This document shows, one piece after another, positions 52,769 to 60,869 of a DNA stretch of 64,000 nucleotides. The DNA lies in NCBI GenBank assembly GCA_022577435.1, contig JAKOON010000081.1, positions 128,501 to 192,500 on the forward strand, read 5' to 3'. The position numbers were made by a program, and so were the translations under genes. The stretch is from Embiotoca jacksoni. Its lineage: Eukaryota > Chordata > Actinopteri > Embiotocidae. The stretch's first letter is position 1, and each line of letters starts with the position of its first letter. Under the pieces are notes generated by a model, which saw nothing but the letters and a program-made list of their open reading frames with translations, made no database searches and had not been told where the DNA came from.

Positions 52769-53984
52769 TTCATAGAAAATATAATACATTAGACATTCTA
52801 CTAATTACTAATTAATGGACAATTAATTAAAAACCCAAATGTTTCAAAAATAGCTTTTGTGGTCTGAGAGCAGTTTACCAATTTAACAACAATCTCGTCT
52901 GTGTCGCTGTTTTTACATCCAAAATATTTTTTCCACGTCATGCTTCATGTATGAAAATGTGACCAACATAAAGGCATTTATAAAAGAAGCCCAGGAACAC
53001 AGACCTGTATATTTAAACAGATGTTCATAAACAGACCTGTATATGTAGACAGATGTTCATAAACAGACCTGCATATGTAAACAGATGTTTATGGGTATTG
53101 TTTATGGGGTGCAGATCAGGACGTTGAAGTGGACTGTGTGTTTTATGGTTGTGTATAAATTGAACCGAGCCGTGTCTGCCTGCTTTAATCCTGCATGTAT
53201 TGGACTTCATCTCCAGAGCACATGAACGATCCCTCGGCTTCACGCGGAGCGGCTGGGAGCCGGTTTGATTTAGGAGGTGGCTAACCTCTGCAGGACTGGA
53301 GCCGATGCATCGCTCCATGTTGGAGCTCAGAGGTGGAGGGAAATGACGCCCACATGTTTGTGATGTCACACTGTCATGATGGTTTACTGGTGTTGTGTGT
53401 GTTTTTAATCATCTATCCTGCTTAAACTCAGGTCTGAGGGTCATCTGTGAGGGTAAAATCAGGAGTTATTTCACCTCCTCATACAGTTCAGTGTGACTCA
53501 TGAACACGTGAGCCTCCCAGTCTGAAACTCCCTCATGAGATGCTGTTAGACTCCAGTTGCACCACTTGGACACAGTCGGTTAAACAAGTGAAGCTGCGTT
53601 CTGCAGCACCGAGCTGCTCGGCAGGATTATCAACACACGATCGATGCAGCCTCACCACACACCTCTTGGTGGTTGTTAGGAAGTAAGAGTTAAAGACAGG
53701 TTGCAAAAAGTTAACAAACAATTCATCAATCAACTGAGTGACGAGGTGAGTGTGTCTGCTCCTCTCACACCGCTGCTGGAGATGGAGATATCATCATAAT
53801 CACCTTCACACGAGGTAAAGTTACAATCACAGTTACTATAATAAACATGCTGTTTCGTCTTATTGTCTGTGTTCACAGTTAAAAGAATCATTGACTGATC
53901 TTTTGTTGACCCATCGTTCCACCCCGACCTCCACCAGACCTCACTTAACATCTCCTGACTTCTTCTGACATATGTGGGTTGTGA
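52769..53984. other. Unique sequence, no gene recognised
   Basis: Apart from the 32-bp tandem repeat listed separately, this is unique DNA. Minus-strand open frames at 53025-53369, 53533-53733 and 53730-53999 show no known domain, and the first overlaps the tandem repeat. An ancient degraded repeat at 53160-53400 is possible but I cannot name it. Confidence 0.5.
53000..53095. repeat. 32-bp tandem repeat, three copies
   Basis: Units start with CAGACCTG at 53000, 53032 and 53064. Each reads CAGACCTG, then a TATATGTAAACAG-like middle, then ATGTTCATAAA, with a few substitutions. Confidence 0.9.
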
Positions 53985-54718
53985 CCAACTATCAACCATC
54001 AGTGATGTCCATCCATGTTGGAGGTTTTTCTCCCTTAAAGAGGAGTTTTTTCCCTCCTAGCTTATGTGGGAATTGTTGAATTGTTGGTTTCTCTGTATAA
54101 TATTGTAAAGTCTTGCTGTAAAGACTTTAATGTGTTAAGTGCCATGAAATAACCTGTATTGTGATTTGGCGCTATATAAATAAAGTTGAATGTCATCGTT
54201 GGTTTGTGAACGTTATGAATCCTCCAGTTCAGATTCTGTCCGTCACCATCTTGATCGTTCGGAGCGGTTTGGAGCAGGAAGTGACCATATTTGGACGAGC
54301 TGGGGGAGGAGCCAGCGGTGGATCTAACTGATCTGATCGGAAACCTGACGATACTACGTCCCGCCCACCGATAGCTGTAACCTGACTGCACCACAGGCCT
54401 GTCAATCAAACAGACACGCCCCCAAAAACAGGTCTTCTTGAATCTTCTTTTCTAATGAATGAGGGATTATTTTCAGATGGACCTCCAGAAAACTAATAAG
54501 AAGGAGTGACTTTAGCTAACAACACCGAGATAACTGATGGACACATTTTATTCACTTTGGATTTGATGAGAGAAGTTGAATGGGAGTCTATGGAGCCGGA
54601 GGCTTTTTGGAGCCGACCTCTAGTGGCACTCGCTGGTATTGCAGCTGAAGACACTTCTGGATCAGAACCATCTTACAGACCTGAAGCTATGAACTCTTTT
54701 ATATCCAGTCTGTGGGGT
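53985..54718 (+). repeat. Interspersed repeat, copy 2 (interrupted)
   Basis: The same repeat as 52239-52768, split by a LINE 3' tail at 54010-54189. Flanking sequence (ATCAACCATCAGTGATGTC on the left, ATGTCATCGTTGG on the right) joins up to match copy 1. From 54195 onward the copies are nearly identical to the CAGTCTG end, after which they diverge. The frame 54506-54751 is repeat-derived. Confidence 0.87.
54010..54189 (+). mobile_element. LINE 3' tail, 5'-truncated insertion
   Basis: About 180 bp ending in TTTGGCGCTATATAAATAAAG, with an internal GGAGTTTTTTCCCTCCTAGC. This is a 3' end I associate with L2/Rex-like LINEs of fish; the exact family is from recollection. It lies inside interspersed repeat copy 2 and is flanked by ATGTC on both sides (54005-54009 and 54190-54194), which fits a short target-site duplication. 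It therefore arrived after copy 2 was in place. Confidence 0.75.
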
Positions 54719-55696
54719 CAGGTGAGAACAGCAACACTGAGACTAAGCTAAGCTAACATTCTGTATGTAATCAATAAAATGAAATATCAGCTTCAGTTTG
54801 ATAAAAAAAAGCTGCTCAGTGAGAACTCGTTGGTATTTGTATGAGACAAGTTATTTCTCGGACTCCCTGACTTTGAGTTTGTGCTTGTCTGTTTAATGAC
54901 TTCAACCAGAACAAAGACCTCCGTGGACTCGACAGAGACGAGGACAAATAACATCTTTGCATCACATTCACATGTGTTAACGAGTTGGTCACATCTCACA
55001 GAGGAGGGAATCTTCAGGATTTACCTCAAACAAACGTCCTCTGTCAGGCTGTTGTTTTGAGCTGATGTCACCATCCTCGCTGTCAGCAGGTCCTCGGTCT
55101 CATCAGCTGGACATGAGAGGGACATTTAAAGGAGCTGATAAGGACGGACCTTTAGAACAAAGGCATGCTGGGAGAGAGATGATTGCAGCTCAGCGGACAA
55201 AGAGGAACGTTGGAGGCTGATGGATGGAATCAGGACGGAGAGCAAACTGAATGTATCTACGTGAAGGAAGTTGTTGATTAAGACTGCAATCCGTTCTCTG
55301 ATGCGTTTATTGAAGTGGGTAAATGTAATTGAGATTGCTGAGATAGTTTGCGGAGAGGAGCAGGGGGTGAAATGAGTCAGGGAGGAAGAGGAGGCCGCTC
55401 GCTGTCAACTTCGAGGTAGGAGAGAATTACCCGTCTGAAAATACTTTAGAAATTACACTGAAGATGTTTATTAGGAGAACACAGTCGGTCTCTGAAGTCT
55501 CAGAAGAAACTTTCAGAATCATAAGTGGTCAAACTTACATAGAATCAGAGAAATGGTGTTAAACATGTTGATGTTTCTGCTGCTCACCTTGTTTTATACA
55601 ATATGGCAGCTGGTTTTATTAAGTAGAAAACATACACTGTTCCTAAAGATGATTTTTTTTTTCTTTTTTTTTATAGAAGCTGAATATTTGGAGGAT
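54719..55696. other. Unique sequence, no gene recognised
   Basis: Unique DNA with a poly-T run (about 55650-55672, interrupted by one C) just before the inverted repeat copy 3. Short open frames (54793-54999 minus, 55553-55735 plus) show no known domain. The stretch 55160-55430 is moderately GC-rich and purine-rich, but I cannot support an exon. Confidence 0.5.
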
Positions 55697-56020
55697 AGAC
55701 TGGATATAAAAGAGTTCGTAGCTTCAGGTCTGTAAAATGGTTCTGATCCAGAAGTGTCTTCAGCTGCAATACCAGCGAGTACCACTAGAGGTCGGCTCCA
55801 AAAAGCCTCCTTGATTGACAGGCCTGTGGTGCAGTCAGGTTACAGCTATCGGTGGGCGGGACGTAGTATCGTCAGGTTTCCAATCAGATCGGTCCGATCC
55901 ACCACTGGCTCCTCCCCCAGCTCGTCCAAATATGGTCACTTCCTGCTCCAAACCGCTCCGAACTATCAAGATGGTGACGGACAGAATCTGAACTGGAGGA
56001 TTCATAACGTTCACAAACCA
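55697..56020 (-). repeat. Interspersed repeat, copy 3 (inverted, internal deletion)
   Basis: The same repeat as copies 1 and 2 in reverse orientation. Read on the minus strand, GGCCTGTCAATCAA joins directly to GGAGGCTTTTTGG, so the stretch equal to 54410-54597 of copy 2 (about 188 bp) is missing. It keeps the TTCGGAGCGG segment that copy 1 has lost. The open frames across it are not genes. Confidence 0.87.
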
Positions 56021-56902
56021 GAAACCAGAGGTTCGGCAAACAGGCGAGGTGCTTTGTATACATTCGACATGACTCTTAAAATGCACAAGAGCATTTAAAT
56101 CGGAAATCCACCGGAGTAAATAAACATTTACTTAATGAAAAACTGGATAAAAGAACACGTAGAGGGTCTTTTAGTTTAATTAACCAAAGAACAAGCCAGA
56201 AATAGGGTGAACCAAAATCAGATTAAATGCAACGATCCTTCAAATGTGGTCATCTAACAAAGAAAAAGACATGTGATAGAGGTTGACTTACAGTTTATCA
56301 ATGACCTTTATGGTACCAAATAATAGCAAACTTCACTGGGAATTTTACAATTAGAAAAGATAAAAAAACAAAACAAACAAAACAAAAATCCAACAATAAA
56401 CTTGAATTAAGAAATAAAGGGTCTAATATACATTCAATTCTGCCTATATGATTGAATAGAGTGTTTCTGCTGACAGAACCCTGTGATGACCCTTCTGACC
56501 ACACCAGACCTTCTGGGTTTTTCCTCTGTCTGGGTTTTTCCTCTGTCTGGGTTTTTCTTGCAGGTACTTGGTGGGCGGGGCTAATCCATGCAACTGGGAG
56601 CACCTGGCCAGTGTCCAGGAGTAGAAAAGGACCTGGCTCTTACAGTTCAACTTCATGTCTCTCCCACTCTTTGTGGTTAACAAGCAGATCATAGAAGATG
56701 CACTCTTATCACAAAACACAAAAACAGGAGCAGATGGTCCTGAAGGAGTCCGTCCTCGTAGCACCCTCAGACATCTGTAAGAAATATATAGAAATAAAAA
56801 AAGTGTGACACATGGACTGGATTATATTATTGAACTGGAACCAAAGTGGTTTGCATCAAATGTTCACATTTTCATTTTATTCTAAACAGCTTAATCTTGA
56901 CT
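56021..56902. other. Unique sequence with a 17-bp tandem repeat
   Basis: Mostly unique, AT-rich on the left. TCTGGGTTTTTCCTCTG is repeated at 56512, 56529 and (last copy changed) 56546-56560. Minus-strand frames at 56298-56603 and 56444-56764 run through this repeat and show no domain I know. Confidence 0.55.
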
Positions 56903-57462
56903 GATGATGAATTTCAGTTAGTAAAACTTGAAGCCTGTCTAAAAGACATAAAGGCCTGGATGACCAAAAACTTCCTGCTTCTAAATTCAGACAAAACAGA
57001 AGTTCTTGTACTTGGTCCTAAACACCTCAGAAACTCTTTCTGTAATCACTTAGTTACTCTAGATGACGTTGTCTTGGCCTCCAGCAAAACTGTGAGGAAC
57101 CTTGGAGTCATCTTTGATGAGGATTTGTCCTTTAGACACCAGATAAAGCAAATCTCCAGAACTGCCTTCTTTCATCTACGTAATATTAATAAAATCAGGA
57201 AAATCCTTCCTCAGCGTGACGCAGAAAAACTCATTCATACGTTTGTTACTTCTAGACTAGATTATTGTAATTCCTTGTTGTTAGGATGTTCAAATTACTC
57301 ATTAAAAACCTGCAGCTGATCCAAACTACTGCAGCAAGAGTACTGACGGGATTTAACAAGAGAGATCATATTTCTCCAGTTTTATCTTCTCTTCACTGAC
57401 TTCCTGTGAAATCAAGAATAGAATTTAAAATTCTCTTGATGACTTACAAAGCCCTACACTAC
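56903..57462 (+). pseudogene. LINE reverse transcriptase C-terminal fragment
   Basis: The plus strand encodes the end of a non-LTR retrotransposon reverse transcriptase: EACLKDIKAWM, NFLLLNSDKTEVLVLGP, SKTVRNLGVIFDEDLSF, SRTAFFHLRNI and VTSRLDYCNSLLLGC. The catalytic Y-A-D-D region that should precede this is absent, so the piece is 5'-truncated. A frameshift near 57300-57310 moves the frame to NLQLIQTTAARVLTGFNKRD. A TGA at 57397-57399 stands where relatives usually have Trp (H-W-L-P). The reading ends at KALHY near 57462, where an oppositely oriented LINE begins. The family looks L2/CR1-like of the fish Rex type; the clade is my judgement from motifs. It is non-functional. Confidence 0.87.
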
Positions 57463-58144
57463 ATTACATTTCATTTATCTGACTCTTTTATCCAAAGCAA
57501 CTTACAATAAGTTCATTTCAACCATGAGGGTACAAAACCAGAACAACAACAATAAAGAAAATATAATTTTCTTCCAGAAAGCCAAACTACAAAGTTCTAT
57601 CAGTAAGTTCTATTTTAAGATACTAAAGTTCAACTGTTCAAGGTGAAGGAGGAGGAGGAGGAGAAGGAGGAGGAGGAGGAGTGTGAGTGTATTTCGGAGG
57701 TTAAAGACCAGTCGAGCTGTTGCATTCTGGATGAGCTGCAGAGGTCGGATGGTACTAACAGGTAGACCTGCCAGGAGGGAGTTACAGTAGTCTAGATGTG
57801 AGATGACCAGAACCTGGACCAGAACCTGCACCTCCTTCTGAGTGAGAAGAGGACGTATTCTCCTGATGTTGTGCAGCATGTATCTACAGGAACGTGTTGT
57901 TGCAGTGATGTTGGCAGTAAGAGAGAGTTGACTGTGGAGTGTCTCCGAGGTTCTTATCAGTCAGGGTCGGGATAACAGAGTTGTCGAAGGTAGTAGTCAG
58001 GTCGAGGGTGGGACAGTCTTTCCCTGGAAGGAAGAGCAGTTCGGTCTTGTGGAGGTTGATTTCCAGGTGGTGTGAGGACATCCACTGAGAGATGTCAGAT
58101 AGAACATCTGTTAACAGAACCAGGATCAGCGGTGGGCGGAGCAT
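57463..58144 (-). pseudogene. L2-like LINE 3' end, minus strand
   Basis: The minus strand encodes DISQWMSSHHLEINLHKTEL and LFLPGKDCP (58105-58010), then, after a frameshift near 57945, MLHNIRRIRPLLTQ, ISHLDYCNSLLAGLP and IRPLQLIQNATARLVFNL. These are C-terminal RT motifs of L2/CR1-like LINEs. Coding similarity stops near 57690, followed by a GGA-rich microsatellite and an AT-rich 3' region. The 3' end, TTGTAAGTTGCTTTGGAT followed by an AAATGAAATGTAATGT-like tail (57465-57512 on the minus strand), resembles the L2/V-SINE 3' tail of fish. It is 5'-truncated, frameshifted and inactive. It abuts the plus-strand LINE at about 57462, which suggests it inserted into that older copy. Confidence 0.87.
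57645..57681. repeat. (GGA)n microsatellite
   Basis: GGAGGAGGAGG runs with two GAA interruptions, located between the coding remnant and the 3' tail of the minus-strand LINE. It causes the poly-Leu stretch in that frame. Confidence 0.9.
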
Positions 58145-58198
58145 CTGTTAACAGAACCAGGATCAGCGGTGGGCGGAGCATCTGTTAACAGAACCAGG
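58105..58198. repeat. 37-bp tandem repeat, about 2.5 copies
   Basis: CATCTGTTAACAGAACCAGG starts at 58105, 58142 and 58179, each 37 bp apart and joined by ATCAGCGGTGGGCGGAG. The third copy is cut at 58198. It begins inside the minus-strand L2-like coding remnant and separates it from the next LINE fragment. Confidence 0.92.
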
Positions 58199-58390
58199 CA
58201 TCTGGTCCTACAGTTGCTTTCAGGGCTGCTGTTGCTTAGCAACACATCAGTGATGGTGTCAGGAAGGGTCGGCCCGATTCTCTCCCTGATAGTAAGAATT
58301 TTATTAGTAAAGAAGTTAATGAAGTCATTACTGCTGAGAGCTGAAGGAATAGAGGACTCAACAGAACTGGGACTCTTTGTCAGCCTGCTA
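58199..58390 (-). pseudogene. LINE ORF fragment upstream of the RT domain
   Basis: On the minus strand about 63 codons are readable without a stop: LTKSPSSVESSIPSALSSND, then FINFFTNKILTIRERIG, then PTLPDTITDVLLSN. This matches the segment between endonuclease and RT in fish L2/Rex-like LINEs as I know them. Just upstream a shift places STVAG before a stop (TGA), so the frame is broken. It looks like a different family from the L2-like piece at 57463-58144 and closer to the plus-strand fragment at 56903, but only an alignment would prove this. Confidence 0.72.
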
Positions 58391-58395
58391 CAGTG

Positions 58396-58592
58396 CTGTT
58401 CTGTTCTGTTCTGTTCTGTTCTGTTCTGTTCTGTTCCGTTCCGTTCCGTTCCGTTCCGTTCCGTTCCGTTCCGTTCCGTTCCGTTCCGTTCCGTTCTGTT
58501 CCGTTCTGTTCTGTTCTGTTCTGTTCCGTTCCGTTCCGTTCCGTTCTGTTCTGTTCTGTTCTGTTCTGTTCCGTTCTGTTCTGTTCTGTTCT
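58396..58592. repeat. CTGTT/CCGTT pentamer microsatellite
   Basis: About 39 pentamers in blocks: a run of CTGTT, a long run of CCGTT, then alternating shorter runs of each. The two forms differ by C/T at a CpG. Because five is not a multiple of three, all three plus frames give F-C-S-V-L-type peptides, which are not genes. Confidence 0.95.
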
Positions 58593-59165
58593 GCTAATTT
58601 GTTTGTAACTTTTGCTTGTGTCGGAGCTCCGATCGCTCAGCTGCTGTAGAAGTTCATCTCATCTCAGATGATCATATTTAAACATTTGTTTTCATTGAAG
58701 ATTACTTTTATAAACTTCACTCATCACTGGTCCATCCGTCAAACACTTTGAAGATGACTGTTTCAGTTCATCTTCTGTAAAATGTTTATTTATCACAAAC
58801 ATTCGAACAGCTGCTTTATATCAATTTGAGCTGCAGACTTTTTCCATTTCACGGAGTTCAGATACCACTGATGAGTCATACTTCACATTTATCTGAGTGT
58901 CTGACAAACAGAACTTTATATTGACACGTAACAAGGTCTTCTTATGGTCCTCCTGTAAGACTGAAATACTTGTAATAATCATTAAGAATTAAAGAGAAAT
59001 TAACTGTAAAACCTTTTTCTGGCTGCTTTGCTTCAGGATTTAACAATAAGATAAAAATCATACAAATTTTGACAAGAAAATAAAGGTGAGTGATTGAATG
59101 AGCTAATGTTGACCTGCTTTCAGTCTCTGACCTGATTAACACCTGAGGATGAGACCGCTGACCTC
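58593..59165. other. Unique AT-rich sequence, no gene recognised
   Basis: Unique AT-rich DNA between two simple repeats. The minus frame 58942-59142 is short and shows no domain I know. Nothing else is supported. Confidence 0.55.
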
Positions 59166-59832
59166 AAACCCAACAACCCAACAACCCAACAAACCCAACA
59201 AACCAACAAACCAACAAACCCAACAACCCAACAACCCAACAAACCCAACAAACCAACAAACCAACAAACCCAACAAACCAACAAACCCAACAAACCAACA
59301 ACCCAACAAACCCAACAAACCCAACAAACCAACAAACCAACAAACCAACAAACCCAACAAACCCAACAAACCAACAACCCAACAAACCCAACAAACCCAA
59401 CAAACCAACAAACCAACAAACCAACAAACCCAACAAACCCAACAAACCAACAAACCAACAAACCCAACAAACCCAACAAACCCAACAAACCAACAACCCA
59501 ACAAACCCAACAAACCCAACAAACCAACAAACCAACAAACCAACAAACCCAACAAACCAACAAACCAACAAACCAACAAACCAACAAACCCAACAACCCA
59601 ACAAACCCAACAAACCCAACAAACCAACAAACCCAACAAACCCAACAAACCAACAAACCAACAAACCCAACAAACCCAACAAACCCAACAAACCAACAAA
59701 CCAACAAACCCAACAAACCAACAAACCCAACAAACCCAACAAACCCAACAAACCAACAAACCAACAAACCCAACAAACCCAACAAACCCAACAAACCAAC
59801 AAACCAACAAACCCAACAACCCAACAAACCCA
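59166..59832. repeat. AACAAACCC minisatellite, about 670 bp
   Basis: Built from AACAAACCC (9 bp), AACAAACC (8 bp) and AACAACCC (8 bp) units in irregular order with recurring sub-blocks. The + strand contains no G in this tract, so the opposite strand is a pure G/T strand with a GGG or GG run in every unit. Q-Q-T-N-K-P and G-L-L-V-C-W frames are by-products. Confidence 0.95.
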
Positions 59833-60002
59833 ATTCATCCAAAACCCTGACGAGCATTATATGATAAAACACCAGCTACTCAGAAAACGGATGTCACAGG
59901 ATCAATAAGAGACGAGAACAGAGGAAGCATTTAGTTTAACCTGATGGAGCTCTGCAGATATGAACGAGCAGAAAGACTCATCATTTAAATTTATAACAAA
60001 CT
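59833..60002. other. Unique spacer
   Basis: Unique sequence between the minisatellite and the LINE endonuclease fragment; nothing recognisable. Confidence 0.6.
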
Positions 60003-60869
60003 GACAGGCTGAGCGCCGATGTGTTGGAGTTCTCCCCCGAGAACGAGAGAGTCACCTCCATGCGCCTCCGGGTTGCAGGGAGGAAGACTTTGACTGTTGT
60101 TTGTGCTTATGCAACAAAAGGCAGCTCAGACTACCCAGCCTTCTTGGAGGTGGTGGGGGCAGTCCTGGAAAGGGCACCACCTGCAGACTCCATAGTTCTC
60201 CTGGGGGACTTCAATGCTCATGTGGGCAACGACGGAGAAACCTGGCGGGGGGGTGATTGGGAGGAACGGCCTGCCCGATCTGAACCCGAGTGATGTTTTG
60301 TTATTGGACTTCTGTGCTGGTCACGGTTTGGCCATAACAAACACCATGTTGGAGCATAAGGCGGCTCATAAGTGTACCTGGTACCAGAACACCTTAGGCC
60401 GGAGATCGATGATCGACTTTGGAGTCGTATCATCGGATCTGCGGCCGTATGTCTTGGAGACTCAGGTGAAGAGAGGAGCAGAGCTGTCAGCTGATCACCA
60501 CCTGGTGATGAGTTGGATCAGATGGTGGGGGACTCGGCTGGAAAGACCTGACAAGCCCAAACGTGTAGTGAGTGTAAACTGGGAACGTCTGGCTGAGGAA
60601 CCTATCCGGGAAGTCTTCAACTCTCACCCCCGGAAGAACTTCTCATGCATCCCGAGGGAGGTTGGGGGCATGGAAGCCGAGTGGACAATGTTCAAAGCCT
60701 CTATTGTGGACGCAGCCGCTAAGAGTTGTGGTCAGAAGGTCATCGGTGCCAGTTGTGGCGGCAACCCGAGAACCTGGTGGTGGACGCCGGGGGGGAGGGC
60801 AGCCGTCAAGCTGAAGAAGGAGGCCTTTCGGGCCTGGTTAGCTCAGGGGTCTCCGGAAGCAGCGGACAG
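60003..60869 (+). pseudogene. RTE-like LINE endonuclease fragment, frameshifted
   Basis: This is the apurinic/apyrimidinic-type endonuclease of a non-LTR retrotransposon, the part that nicks target DNA. Frame one gives RVTSMRLRVAGRKTLTVVCA, then ADSIVLLGDFNAHVGNDGET with the G-D-F-N motif at 60204-60215. A run of seven G at 60247-60253 has one G too many and shifts the frame. Frame two continues VIGRNGLPDLNPSDVLLLDF, CTWYQNTLGRRSMIDFG and AELSADHHLVMSW, with the Asp-His pair at 60493-60498, through WERLAEEPIREVFNSH to KLKKEAFRAWLAQGSPEAAD. The start of the domain and all of the RT are missing. The coding runs straight into satellite DNA at about 60870. I place it in the RTE / craniofacial-development-protein-2-like group from motif memory. 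Confidence 0.88.

Noticed and set aside
52559..52792. 77-codon frame MTLANNTEITDG, repeated at 54506
   Set aside because: It recurs because it lies in the interspersed repeat. Copy 3 has lost part of it and it matches no domain.
53025..53369. 114-codon minus frame that might be a small gene
   Set aside because: It overlaps the 32-bp tandem repeat, and I recognise no domain, splice signal or codon pattern that supports it.
59120..59872. 250-codon minus frame rich in GLLVCW, resembling a membrane protein
   Set aside because: It is a translation of the AACAAACCC minisatellite.
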